Shown here: positions 1 through 11,640 of the stretch, one piece after another | Numbering within the stretch: the stretch's first letter is position 1 | Layout of the letters: every line of letters starts with the position of its first letter | Origin: Pteria penguin | Taxonomy: Eukaryota > Mollusca > Bivalvia > Pterioida > Pteriidae | Assembly: GCA_035048485.1 (NCBI GenBank) | Contig: CM068588.1 | Location: 28,600,769 to 28,664,768 of the forward strand | Reading direction: 5' to 3' | DNA length: 64,000 bases | Made by a program: the position numbers and the translations under genes | Notes under the pieces: generated by a model | The model's database searches: none | What the model saw: the letters and a program-made list of their open reading frames with translations, nothing else | What the model was told of the DNA's origin: nothing

Positions 1-80
1 CTTGAGTATTTGATGCATGCCAAGTTTCATTGAATTCCAGCAAGTGGTTCCGAAGAAAAAGTTCAAATTGTGAAATGTTT
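1..80. repeat. Dispersed repeat, partial unit cut by the window edge
   Basis: This stretch matches, with substitutions, bases about 505-585: both run through caagtttcat, a gtggttc motif, then gaagaa and a gtgaaa motif in the same order. It is therefore a second copy of the dispersed element described at 445-675. No coding potential is apparent. Confidence 0.6.
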
Positions 81-444
81 ACACCAATTATCCCCCCCCC
101 CCCTTTTCTTGAAAGTCTTAAAAAATTCATAAAAAATCCAAAACATAAAATATTGAAAAATTTTCTTCGCAGTAGTATTTCTTACCATCAAAATGATCAA
201 ATTAAACCAAATTAATGCAACAATGTTTACTAAAAGAAAAAAATACCTCTTTTCTGCATTAAAATTACCAAGTACAAAAAAACGTCAAAAAAACGTCAAA
301 AATTTGATTTTGGAATGGAACCAAAAATAACAACACTTCTTCACACATCCCTCTAGATCATTCCTATGCATTTGGTTTGTCTCTGTATGCCCCCGGTCTG
401 AAGAAGAAGTTTGTCAAAGGAGGGTACCCTCTTTGACCTACTTT

Positions 445-675
445 TGCCTGTGGTGGCGCCACCTGTTGATGAATCTGGACGAAAAACAACAACACTTGTA
501 GGGGACCATGAGTACTACATGCTTATCAAGTTTCATCAAATTTTGTTCAGTGGTTCTGGAGAAGAAGTCGAAAATGTGAAAAGTTAACGACGGACGACGG
601 ACGACAGACGACGGACGGACGACGGACGGTGATTGATCACAATAGCTCACTTGAGCCTTTGGCTCAGGTGAGCTA
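445..675 (+). repeat. Dispersed repeat ending in a GACGGAC-rich tract and a terminal hairpin
   Basis: The unit runs into a simple tract of gacggac words (about 588-630) and closes with a near-perfect hairpin at 643-675: tagctcacttgagcc, a ttt loop, then ggctcaggtgagcta, followed by an A run. A related, diverged copy of its middle part lies at 1-80. From memory, repeats of this look are widespread in bivalve genomes. The hairpin end suggests a non-autonomous mobile element, but no transposase or target duplication is visible. Confidence 0.6.
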
Positions 676-680
676 AAAAA

Positions 681-1229
681 GACTTATGTTACATGTAAGT
701 TTCAACAGTTCTATAATTGCATTTGATTGCATACACAAAGGGCCAATGAAACAAATTATTTTATTTCTGCCAGAATAAGTATGAACTTGGTTGACTAGGC
801 ATAACAAAATGGGTATATCTATTTAAATATCTATACCACATTTTTATAATCTACTTGCATAATCAATAGTTCTGAACTTTGTATGTCAATCATTACATTT
901 GAAAGAGAACTATTTTAGTATGTATAGATCTAACAACTTTAAATGGACAACTGCCCTACAATGCCAAAGTTTTACAGCAAAATTTGGACATCAGTTCACA
1001 GTAGTAATGATACAGCTAACAACAAAAATATGTGTAGTGTCTGTATGTTTCTTCAAGTGACAGCCACAAATTCAAGACTCTGAATTGTGGGATATTGTTA
1101 CCATGAATAAGCATTGAAAGGGAAGCTACAACTTAATTTGGGTATCACTTAGTGACCAAAACTGTAACCTGTTCAAATGCTAAGAAGAGCAGAAATATGG
1201 ATTTCAATTTATTTACCCAGTCTTACCCA
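681..1229. other. AT-rich non-coding stretch
   Basis: No supported gene. On the minus strand a 27-nt segment (1079-1053) follows an AG and reads nine codons ending in a stop, in phase with the candidate exon at 1748-1790. It could be the last exon of that gene, but its polypyrimidine tract is poor and it was not called. Confidence 0.4.
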
Positions 1230-1705
1230 AAACTCACTAGCCTGATGCCTGAGGCTAGTAATTTTCGGTTCGGGCTAGTAAAATCAGGCCAGTGGGTAGC
1301 CCGACTGGCTAGTAAAAATCGATCGTTGTTTCGCAGAACGAACTGTACTTCACACGCGTCGTTCTTACTTGTCGTGGTCATGCATGCGCTTTTTAATACA
1401 ATGGTACATCATTTCAAGCGTTTTTATGATCATGCCTCGTGTGCACGTTTTTTTCTCCCGATTTGCCGGATTGACAGTTACAGTAGAGTGACAGAGTTAT
1501 TAGTTTCAAGACGAATGCCTTTGAGGCTTTGAAAGCAGGGTCACTGGCCATGGCCAATAAAAAGAGAAAGCAGAACGAGGAACCGCCGAAAATAAATGTT
1601 ACCTTTAATATAAAGAATGACTTTGTTTTGAATATTTTAGAATCTTTCAGTTCGGGCTAGTAAAAATTTTCATTGGCTAGTAGATTTGTGATGGCCACTA
1701 GCCCT
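1230..1705. repeat. Dispersed repeat with recurring gggctagtaaaaat words
   Basis: The words ggctagt and gggctagtaaaaat recur at both ends of this block (about 1250-1315 and 1650-1710) around a more GC-rich centre. The layout suggests an interspersed repeat that perhaps once carried coding sequence. A 126-residue open frame at 1152-1532 crosses the block, but it shows no recognisable domain. Confidence 0.45.
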
Positions 1706-1747
1706 ACTGGCTAGTGACATGAAAAAGTTTTCGGAAAGACTGTTTAC

Positions 1748-1790
1748 CTGCAATACTACAGCTTTGATATGTCCAGAAGTTGCATTACCG
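1748..1790 (-). CDS. Candidate exon 3 of small basic-protein gene
   Basis: On the minus strand this 43-nt segment is preceded by ttttaatag and followed by gtaaac. Joined to the exon at 4085-4157, which ends in phase 2, it continues the frame with no stop and ends in phase 0, reading ..GNATSGHIKAVVLQ. Splice sites and phase agree, but the exon is short and the intron before it is 2.3 kb, so this is an inference. The following exon is not established. Confidence 0.4.
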
Positions 1791-4084
1791 CTATTAAAAT
1801 TTCCAAACCATATCAAAGACAATAAAATGAAGTAAATAAAGATTATAGACTGTATTGTAATATCATTCATGCAATACCTATCAAGATATCAATTATATGA
1901 TAAGTATTGTGATAAATGGACTGAAATTCAACTAATCACATAATTCCGAAACTGTCATTAATTTAAACACATTTATGTCAGAACAAAAATTTTTTTTGAA
2001 ATTTTCTAATTTTTGAAAAGCGATTTTTTATTATTCACTGTACTGTGAATTATACATTGGAGTTCATGCCATGATATACTGAAAAGCAGTATATATAATA
2101 ACTGTAACACACCTAGTTAATGTTGACCTTGACGTTGGGCTAAGGTCATGACAAACTCTTGTTTCATGGGTATAACTGTGACTTAATAAGTGGGAAATAT
2201 AATGATTAAAGATTGAAAAGTTATCAAGTTACAGTTCAGAAAACTTTCAAAGAATATCAAATGACAATGAACTTTGACCTTTTGACCCTAAAAATGGTAG
2301 TGATCCTGCTATGGTCATGGGGATCTTAGACGTGAAATGTCATGGCTATAGGTAAAAACTACTGAATTAACACCTATAATGCTCTCTCTATAGATCTGCA
2401 GATGAGTACATAGAAATGGTGAAACCAATAAACCCTGCTACAACTTTGCTGGAGTGGGTGGGGGTTACATTGAAAGTCCCGGAAGCCTGCACTTCAATTA
2501 AAAAAAAATAATTCTGAAAAAGTAGTTAAACATGTAAATGCATAAAATCAGTACTTGTCTTCCACCTTTTCTCAAATTCTGACAAAGATCATGCATAATT
2601 ACAGATCTCCATGTTAATTTTAAAAAGCTTCATTATACCACCTCCACTACACTGTATCCAAAAAGTATTCTGGAATCATTTAACATCAATATGATTATGA
2701 AATCAATTTTGACTCTTTTCCTTCCTGCCAGCCAGTTTACACAATTTTAGGCAATTTGCTTTTTTAGATATCGACACTTAAATTTAAACTTGCTATCTAC
2801 TCCATCCAATGCTAACGGTCCAAACATTAAATTTAACAAGAGTACATGTTTGTTACTTTGTAAAACATATGCCTCCACTGTGGGCTTACTTCATAGTAGC
2901 AACAAAGTTTTCCAAAATAGATTTTAAGAGTAAGTTTCATGACTCTTAACTCCTAAAAATATTACCAGTCCTCACCTTTTGTTAAGTTTTTATACATCCA
3001 AATATTATTTTTATAAGATGCATGGTACTTGATTTATCATCTGGTGGTCCAAGATACTCTGTCCTTCTCCCACTTTTGATACTGGCACTTTGTGGGAGAG
3101 GGTCAGAGAGACTTTGTTCATCAAAAGTTGGAATTTCACAATGAATATGAACTTTTATCAATTTTCTTTTTTTCTACAATCTAAAAGCTGGTTTACTGTG
3201 AGAAAGAGGATCTGAACCCTGATATTATTTATCGTTGAATACCATATATCTGATTTCAACTGGGCAGTAAATTACATGTACAAGTATAATACCACAAATA
3301 TCAATAACAATGAGTTTAAAATATCACAAGAGCTTGGTCTTACTTCCAAATATAATCCCATATCATTCTGAAATATTGACTGAACATCCTCCTCTCTTTC
3401 GTTTCACACTGGAGAATGCTGATCAATACCAATACATGCTACTTCACTTGCTTAACTGAACAGAAGATATGCTAAATCTTCGTAACTCCTCCCCCATAAC
3501 TGCCATATTCTTAGCTTCCAATCAAAATATTTGGGATATTGCATATTAACTTCACACATACAAAATATATATGAAGTACCCCTCTTTTCTGTTTAATACT
3601 AAAATATCATAAAAGCTATGTGGAAGTACATGTAAGACCGAGAGCATATCAATAATGTAAGTAAAATTGATACAGGCATTCATGATATTGATTGTTTAAA
3701 TCACATGGTAACATGCATACTGAATGAATCATGCCTATAGGTTATACTATAGCAGCATAGGTAAAGCTCTGTAACAAACACTTTATACATGTGTGTACTC
3801 GTCAAATAAATTCTCCCATCAACAGTTTTCTTTATGTACCGGGTATTCAACACACATGACTAACATTGATAACCACATGTATATTACTGTGCCTCGATGA
3901 ATGAACTCTCAAGCTAATTTATTCGACCCATTTTTGAATGTAAACATTGTAATGTGGTGAATATGTGATCTCATTTCATTACAATTGCGTGTATGTGTAA
4001 TATGTAGTTTTCGCTTTATGTGTACATGTGCTAATTCCGAGCGAATGTGAGTCTGAAATGTAAATAATCAACCTATGTACTCAC
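1791..4084. other. Probable intron, AT-rich
   Basis: No exon, RNA gene or tandem array is apparent. Bases about 2110-2340 contain repeated GGTCA/TGACC words (aaggtcatga, ctatggtcatgg) that resemble the diverged dispersed repeats near 43.4, 56.4 and 58.3 kb. Confidence 0.4.
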
Positions 4085-4157
4085 CGTTCTTCCCGACGCT
4101 TTTCGTCTGGTGTCTTGAACTTCGATTTGGCTTTGAAGCGCTTTTTACGCGCTAAAG
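4085..4157 (-). CDS. Exon 2 of small basic-protein gene
   Basis: Bounded on the minus strand by ctctctttcag and the strong donor gtgagt. It enters in phase 1 from the exon at 4256-4280 and leaves in phase 2. The 73 nt encode a lysine/arginine-rich segment, LARKKRFKAKSKFKTPDEKR and then REER. The composition would suit a nucleic-acid-binding or nucleolar protein, but I do not recognise the family. Confidence 0.65.
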
Positions 4158-4255
4158 CTGAAAGAGAGCAGACAAGTAATGTTATGTTTAATCCCTTTTT
4201 TGAGTGGTCATGCTACTAGAGAGATCTGACAATCAGTGCCGGCGAAATAACTTAC

Positions 4256-4280
4256 CCTTCCTTGGTATTTTCGAGCTCAT
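4256..4280 (-). CDS. Exon 1 (start) of small basic-protein gene, unrecognised
   Basis: The minus strand has ATG at 4280-4278 followed by eight codons (MSSKIPRK) plus one base and then the donor gtaagt. The frame continues cleanly into the exon at 4085-4157 and, less surely, into 1748-1790, giving about 47 basic residues, MSSKIPRKALARKKRFKAKS and onward. Short first exons of this kind are common in animal genes. The 3' end is unresolved and may lie left of the window. The product is unknown: it is probably intracellular, judging from the basic composition and the lack of a signal peptide. The function is not inferred. Confidence 0.6.
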
Positions 4281-5030
4281 CTTCGTAGATTCATGTTCAT
4301 TCTGTCATTCCCTCAAAACGCATGCGTTGATTTACAAAATTGCATGCTGGGATAAATTGCTTCCGATATGTTTCCGAAAGTTGTGTTTAAAAACGCGCAC
4401 AAATTTAAATCTTGAAGAGGAGTAGGCCTACATGCTTCATGAAATTTTCATTTAACAAATGATTAAACAGACCAGAGACTATGTCTTTCAAGTACGAAAT
4501 GTACCTTACAGTAGGCTTATAGATACTCTTTACTACTGAATTTTCAAAAACGAAAAAAAAAAACAAAACAAAACAAAACAAAAAACAAAAACACCCCCCC
4601 CCCCAAAAAAACGAAAACAAATAAATAAAACAAAACAAACAAACAGAAAAATCGGCTAGATCTACAGTAGCCGTGGTTAGATTCAGTGCTTTAGACTTAG
4701 TTGTACGAGATGTCCATCATACAATTTGCTGAATGTTCACTTCTTAATTAATACCCCAACAACCCAACACCACATACCCTCTCTTTCTATCTTTCGCAAC
4801 CGGTACTGACTTTATTCCTCAATACAATTTATTTGTGTGACAAAACAGGAGTAGATCCAGATTAAGGAGTAAGTCGGAGGCGAATTCAGGTGAGGGGTCT
4901 GGGGACCGCCTTGCGATTTGGTGGCGGCAACTGAAATCCCCCAGAAGTTCCTCAGTGTTATTTGACGATTTTAAGACCTTAAAAATTGTGTCACATGAGA
5001 GTCCTAAGTCAGTGGTATCACAGCTGTCTA
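4281..5030. other. Intergenic, with A-rich/poly-C low-complexity tract
   Basis: Bases 4552-4645 are a low-complexity run of aaaac words with a run of C at about 4594-4604. Hydrophobic open frames on the opposite strand there are artefacts of this tract. The first few hundred bases after the start codon of the minus-strand gene should include its promoter, but no motif is distinctive. Confidence 0.5.
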
Positions 5031-5153
5031 GTGGCGGATTTAGAGGAGGGGGGGGGGGGGCGCAATCCCCTCCACCACCCCCTTTCACCACAAGTATGAG
5101 TAAAACTTCAGATCTAGCACCTAAAATTTTCGGAAATCCTGGATCCGCCACTG
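5031..5153. mobile_element. Short MITE-like element with gtggcggatt ends
   Basis: The left end is agtggcggatttagagg and the right end is ggatccgccactgc, so the termini are inverted (gtggcgga/tccgccac). A G/C-homopolymer core sits between them. Related sequences appear near 38112-38200 (agtggtggatc..gatcctccact) and 59972-60060 (left end only). No protein is encoded. Confidence 0.55.
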
Positions 5154-5196
5154 CTTTTTTATATCATGTTGTCTCTGTGGTAAATTTTGACATCAT

Positions 5197-5241
5197 AGCT
5201 GAGTCAGATCTGATTGATTTAAAACCAGATCTGACTCAGCT
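5197..5241. repeat. 16-bp perfect inverted repeat
   Basis: The arm agctgagtcagatctg (5197-5212) is repeated in reverse complement at 5226-5241, with a 13-nt spacer. It could form a cruciform or hairpin. No associated gene is seen. Confidence 0.75.
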
Positions 5242-5495
5242 GCATGGCGTCGCAAAAGACGCGATCTTTTACGTACTGTTACTTTTGGTGGACAGTACAG
5301 AAACATCTATGTAGAGACGAAAGTTTTTGAAAAAAAAAGATATTGCGACCTGCCATATATACTTCTCAGTTAGAAAGAGGAGAGGTTGTGGTTGAGGCTC
5401 TAAACTTCAAGTAGCCAAAAGGACTCGGAGTAGTCGAGCAGATGGCAATGATCGGATTCGTACTAGTCTGACGCGTAGAGAATTAGGTCTAGAGA

Positions 5496-5498
<3 letters not shown>

Positions 5499-5550
<52 letters not shown>
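5499..5550. repeat. (CT)n microsatellite
   Basis: About 52 bases of uninterrupted CT dinucleotides. Confidence 0.95.
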
Positions 5551-5554
<4 letters not shown>

Positions 5555-6059
5555 CCGTATCTGCCAAATCATAATATGTCACTTTTTAAAAGTCTTATAT
5601 TAGACCTGCAGTCTATTGACATAAGCTTGACAAGATAGCATATATCCGAATATAGATAGGCATTGTTAAGCCAGAAAAAAATTCGATGGAACATTTTTAT
5701 TTGAATTTTCATACTACAGCTACGACGATCATCGTATTTTGATTCCTTCCGGAATATAACAACATAGAAACATACATTAAAAACGACGAAAGGGAGTTTA
5801 ACTCATATCTGTGTATAAATTTAGAAAAGTTGAGGCGGGAGTATAAGTGAAACATTAACTATTTCAAGCATATTATTAAGTATATCATACAAAGTACAAT
5901 CATAAAGCAAACGTGATCAAACGTGTCGTCAGGGCAGCAGCCGCTACGAGGATTAAGTGAACAATGAGATTTAGGTACATACGTGTATGTGTACGCAACA
6001 CTAAAAGAATGTATCATTACTTCTGTTGTCAGATTGATTTTATATCGATACTACTATAA
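5551..6059. other. AT-rich stretch, nothing recognised
   Basis: No open frame, RNA gene or repeat of note. Confidence 0.5.
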
Positions 6060-7450
6060 TACTATCAGCATGGTTTTCAGTACGCATAACGGTATTCAAC
6101 TACATGTGTCACTTTCATTATCAGCATAACCGTCAGTATAACTGTCAATATGAATAACAATATGCTTAACGACACGAAACTTTAACTATCATTATCAATA
6201 TAACCGTCAGTCAACATCAATAACAATATGCTTAACGACACGAAACTTTAACTATCATTATCAGCATAACCGTCAGTATAACTGTCAACTTAACGACACT
6301 AAACTATATCTATCATTATCAGCATAACCGTCAGTATAACTGTCAACATAAATAACAATATGCTTAACAACACTAAACTTTAACTATCATTATAATCGTA
6401 AGTGTAACTATCAACATGACTTTCTGTATGCTTAACGACATGAAACTATAATTATCATTATCAACACAACTATTCATTATCAGCATTATAGTTAGCAGTG
6501 ATCGAGACAATTTGGCGAGAGGGGGTCCAACCCTTATGAATTTTCTGAGTGGGGTCCACTCATGTTTATATGTCCATCACTCTTGTTTGACACTTGAGTA
6601 AAACTTTCAGCATGACTTGCAGTATACATAACAACATTTAACTGCCACTATCAGCATAATAGCCAGTATGATTATCAGCATGACTTATTAAATATAACTA
6701 ACAACACTAGACTATTACTACGCTGTAGGCCCATCGTTATCAGCATAACCGTCAGCATAACTATCAACATGACTTACAGTATGCCTAAAGGCACTAAATC
6801 ATAACGATGATTATCAGCATAGCCATCAGTATGCTTATAAACATGACTTTTAGTATGCCTAGCGGCATTTAATTATAACGATGATTATCAGCATAACCGT
6901 CTGTATACCTATTAGCATGACATATCTAGAGTATGCCTAACGGCAGTACATCATAACGATGAATTTTATCAGCATAGCCCTCAGTATACCTATCAACATG
7001 ACTTACAGTATGCCTAACGGCAATAATTATAACGATGATTATCAGCATAGCCGTCAGTATATTTATCATTATGACTTACAGTGTGCATAACGGCACTAAA
7101 CTATAACGATGACTATCAGCATAGTCGCCAGAATATCAGTATGGATTTCAGCATGCCTGACAGCGCTAAATTGCAACCAAGCATAACTCGCGGTATACTA
7201 TCAGCATAACCCTCGGTATATTATCAGCATAACTCTCGGTATACTATCAGCATAACCCTTGGTATACTATCAGCATAGCTCTCGGTATAGGCAACTATCA
7301 GCATAACTCTCGGTATAGGCAACTATCAGCATAACTCTCGGTATACTATCAGCATAACACTTGGTATACTATCAACATAACCCTTGGTATACTATCAGCA
7401 TAACGCTCGGTATAGGCTACTATCAGCATAACTCTCGGTATACTATCAGT
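6060..7450. repeat. Degenerate tandem array built on tatcagcataac words
   Basis: Units containing tatcagcataacc, gtcagtataact and cttaacg(g/a)c recur from 6060 in several variant lengths. At 7190-7450 they condense into short units of the form tatcagcataactctcggta. One segment (about 6490-6600) interrupts the array with unrelated sequence. Unit divergence rises leftwards, suggesting an old array with a younger, more homogeneous right end. Confidence 0.8.
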
Positions 7451-7624
7451 ACTTTTTTCTACTTTAATTAGTAATATATATTCGGAAATATGATATTACC
7501 ATTTCGAATATTGTGATATTACTTATTCAAACTGGTGGTCTCACATTCAAATAGGTGATATCACTATTTCTGTGTGAATAGGTGATTTCATCTATTCAAA
7601 TAAATAATATCACCATTTCGATTA

Positions 7625-7905
7625 ATTAATTGATCATTGGTTTTACCTCACTCCACGATTATTTCACGTATATGGTGACCGCATCTGCCTGATGCATCGC
7701 AAACAAATCTATACCTTTGCAACGGACCCTCCGGATGCAGTGAGGGATCTTAATTTTACGTGCATCGCCTAACGTGACACGGGGCCTCGCTTTTTACTGT
7801 CTCAACAGAAAGACAGGACACCAGTGTGTCCATGGAGGGAGTCGAACCCGGGCCTCCAGGTCACATCCGAAGCACCTCATCCACTGGGTTACATCGGCTA
7901 ACTGA
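7625..7905 (-). mobile_element. tRNA-derived SINE, family A
   Basis: Read on the minus strand, it begins with a tRNA-like head: an A-box-like gtggatgaggtgc region, then the B box ggttcgactcc at about 7840-7850. A body with gatccctcactgc and cgtgaaataatc follows, and the end is AT-rich. The same head, body and tail occur on the plus strand at 25927-26176 and partly at 23866-24035, which defines the family. Sequence of the array on the two sides (gatatcac/gtgatatc words) suggests insertion into an existing repeat. Confidence 0.8.
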
Positions 7906-8858
7906 CCGACTTTGAACATCTTTTCGAATAGAAACAGTGATATCTACTACTCGTATTATAGTAGGAGGTATTACCTTTATAGAAGCATTGTAAGGGATAT
8001 CATTAATTCGATATAATATCATTTTAAGACATTCAAAAGATACTGTGTCGTATAGTAGTGCATTTTAAAATCCACCTGTTACGTAAATATAGTGCCAAAA
8101 CTCTCCATTATTTAAAAAAATAGGAAGTTTTGAACAGTGAGGAAATAAATGAGGTACCCAGTGTGTGGATTTTAAGTAAGAGAATGTCTTCATATCTCTT
8201 CATTCCTTCATAACAACGGTACTCAGTTCCATAATTAGTAATGAGAGGAGAATTACTCGTATATTTACCTGTACGTAATCTACATATGTAGGTCATACAG
8301 ACGAGTATCCTCGCGATGGAAAGCTACGATACATGTACTACCTAAAACAACTTTAGTTACTATAACTCAGTTACTAGAATCTGCCTCTGGTGTGTATTCC
8401 TCTGCATTGTCCTCTTGTAGGCTTTTCCTTATATAAATATTCAACATTATACATTATGACGTCATGAGCCAATTTACTTGATGTATATTCTTTGATTGCG
8501 TTTTAAACCCATATTTGTAAATATGTTTATGTATATGTCATAATATGTACTAATCTCTGTCAAAAAAGAAATAAAGAATGAATGAATCCATGAAACTGTC
8601 GACTAACACGTTCCTCACATTTCAAGGTTAGATGGAAATTGCAACACACACTATTCCGCATATAAACTTGATATATATACATCAGTACTGATGGCTACAC
8701 TATGAGTAAAACTGAATTAATACCTTTTCTGTCGTACAAAAATCTTCGCAAAAATGAACAAGATACTAGACTTTTGTTCTTGATAACCAGTTGACAATAA
8801 ACCCTCTATACGTGACCAAACATAGGTAATTTGTTTGTTCAGAACGACAACAGAATAG
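7906..8858. other. Intergenic, nothing recognised
   Basis: AT-rich. Bases about 8480-8590 end in aaataaagaatgaatgaat, the same tail that closes a stretch near 14420-14436. Both may be 3' ends of an unidentified retroelement. Confidence 0.4.
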
Positions 8859-9030
8859 TTGGTTGGTAGATTGTTGTTTTACTTCACTTTATACAATTTT
8901 TGCATTTAGATAACGACATGGAAGCAGGAAGTGACCAACCTCTTAAACACAGTAGCGCAATCCGGGAATCGAATCCGGATCGTATGAGCCGCAAGCCAAG
9001 CGCTTAACTACTACACAAAGCCTGCCCTCG
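8859..9030 (-). mobile_element. tRNA-derived SINE, family B
   Basis: The minus strand reads a tRNA-like head with an A-box region (gtagttaagcgcttggc) and a B-box region (gattcgattcccgg), then a short tail rich in ccaacc. The plus-strand landmarks gacatggaagcaggaag and gaatcgaatccggatcg recur at 33356-33527 and in the remnants near 60.1-60.35 kb. Confidence 0.75.
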
Positions 9031-9059
9031 AACGGAGACTGGAGGATGTAAACATGGTT

Positions 9060-11350
9060 CAAGTGTTATGTATATCATACCCCTGTTCTAATGTCGTGGC
9101 CTGGATACTATATATACAGTGTTAGTGTAAAATTGTTCTGTTGTTGTGGCCTCCATCCTATATTAACAGTGTTAATAATATGATTTTGTTCTGTTGTTGT
9201 AGCCTCCATTCTAAATATATAGTGTGGCTATATATTAACTTTGTTGTTGTGGCGCCCATACTTAATATATACAGTGTTAGCATGACATTATTCTGTTATC
9301 ATGGCGTTGATACTACATGTGTATAGTGTTAATATAAATTTGTTCTGTTGTTATGGCATCCATTCTATAAATACAATGTAAGTATAACTTTGTTCTGATG
9401 TTATGGCCTCCATTCTATAAATACAATGTAAGTATAACTTTGTTCTTTTGTCATGGCCTCCATTCTATAAATACAATGTAAGTATAACTTTGTTCTGTTG
9501 TTATGGCCTTGATACTATATATAGTGTTAACATAACCTTGTTCTGTTGTTGTGGCCTTGATACTGTATATAGTGTTAACATAACCTTGTTCTGTTGTTGT
9601 GGCCTCCATACTAAATATACAGTGTCACTATAACTTCCATGCAGTCTTCATTCTTAATATACAGCGTTAGCAAATATTATATATATTATATATGTTCTAT
9701 TGTTGTGGCCTCCATATCATATGTATATATACAGTGTTGGTATGAATTTATTTTGTTGTTGTGGCCTTGATACTATATATACAGTGTTAATATAACTTTA
9801 ATTGTTCCTGTTGTTATGACATCCACTTTGTATATACAGTGTGGGCATGGCATGGTTCTGTTAGTTTTAGCCTTAATACTATACATGTATACAGTGTTAG
9901 TATAACCTAGTTTTGTTATTGTGGCATTTATTCTATACATGCATACAGTGTTAGTATAACCTTGTTCTGTTGTTGCGGTCTGATTCTATATACATGTATA
10001 CAGTGATAGCATTACATTGTTCTGTTGTTGCGGTCTGATTCTATACATGTATACAGTGTTAGTATAACCTAGCTCTGTTGTTGTGGCATTTATTCTATAC
10101 ATGTATACAGTGTTAGTATTACATTGTTCTGTTGTTGCGATCTGATTCTATACATGTATACAGTGTTAGTATAACCTAGCTCTGTTGTTGTGGCATTTAT
10201 TCTATACATGTATACAGTGTTAGTATAACCTTGTTCTGTTGTTGCGGTCTGATTCTATATACATGTATACAGTGTTAGTATTACATTGTTCTGTTGTTGC
10301 AGTCTGATTCTATACATGTATACAGTGTTAGTATAACCTTGTTCTGTTGTTGCGGTCTGATTCTACACATGTTTACAGTGTTAGTATTACATTGTTCTGT
10401 TGTTGCGGTCTGATTCTACACATGTTTACAGTGTTAGTATATCCTAGCTCTGTTGTTGCGGTCTGATTCTATACATGTATACAGTGTTAGTATAACCTTG
10501 TTCTGTTGTTGCGGTCTGATTCTATACATGTATACAGTGTTGGTATAACCTTGTTCTGTTGCTGCGGTCTGATTCTATATACATGTATACAGTGTTAGTA
10601 TTACATTGTTCTGTTGTTGCAGTCTGATTCTATACATGTATACAGTGTTAGTATAACCTTGTTCTGTTGTTGCGGTCTGATTCTATACATGTATACAGTG
10701 TTAGTATAACCTTGTTCTGTTGTTGCGGTCTGATTTAATACATGTATACAGTGTTGGTATAACCTTGTTCTGTTGCTGGGGTCTGATTCTATATACATGT
10801 ATACAGTGTTAGTGTTACATTGTTCTGTTGTTGCAGTCTGATTCTATACATGTATACAATGTTAGTATAACCTTGTTCTGTTGTTGCGGTTTGATTCTAT
10901 ATACATGTATACAGTGTTAGTATAACCTTGTTCTGTTGTTGCGGTTTGATTCTATATACATGTATACAGTGTTAGTATAACCTTGTTCTGTTGTTGCGGT
11001 TTGATTCCATATACATGTATACAGTGTTAGTATTACTTTGTTCTGTTGCTGCGGTCTGATTCTATATACATGTATACAGTGTTAGTATTACTTTGTTCTG
11101 TTGTTGCGGTCTGATTCTATATACATGTATACAGTGTTAGTATTACTTTTTTCTGTTGTTGTGGTCTGATTCTATGTACATGTATACAGTGTTAGCGTGG
11201 TTTTAAAGTGTTATATATTATACCTCTACTCTGTTGTTGTGGCATTGATACTGTATATACAGTATGATCTTGTTCTATATACATATATACAGAGTTAATT
11301 GTACATCATACCGCAACTCTGTATGTGGCCTTGATACTATACATGTATAC
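9060..11350. repeat. Large tandem array, 53-57 bp unit with a palindromic core
   Basis: About 40 units of the form gttctgttgttgcggtctga followed by ttctatacatgtatacagtg and ttagtataacct. The core tatacatgtata is self-complementary. Length variants come from an extra tata before the core. Left units (9060-9830) are more diverged and use ggcctccata in place of ggtctgattc. Open frames on either strand across this block are repeat artefacts. Confidence 0.9.
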
Positions 11351-11640
11351 AGTGGTATTCCGCATTCATCTCTGTGAAATAGTAAAACTTTTTTGCAGTA
11401 TGTGACGCATGGGTATTTCTGGCGGGTGTGGCTAGCCAAACAGGCAATACTCTCACGCGGGCCTATGGTCTCACCGTGGATAACAGGGCGTTCACCAATG
11501 TTCATCGTTGTACGTTACTGTACATGCATAGTTACTTTTATCTGTATAGTTTACATCATACAAACGGTGATATCGATCATTTTACGTAATTTAAAACTGA
11601 ACACAATTCCATTATATTATTTATAATAGGACTATTTGAG
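11351..11640. other. GC-richer fragment of unknown origin after the array
   Basis: Bases about 11393-11510 are noticeably richer in G and C than their surroundings and are open on both strands (plus 11393-11626, minus 11275-11505). The plus strand shows ttttttgcag just before the open stretch, like a splice acceptor. I do not recognise a domain in either frame. It may be a decayed exon or an inserted fragment. Confidence 0.3.

Noticed and set aside
445..680. Helitron 3' end
   Set aside because: A hairpin is present but the CTRR terminus and insertion site could not be established, so the class is left open.
9060..11350. CRISPR array
   Set aside because: Units repeat without distinct spacers, in a eukaryotic setting with introns and SINEs.
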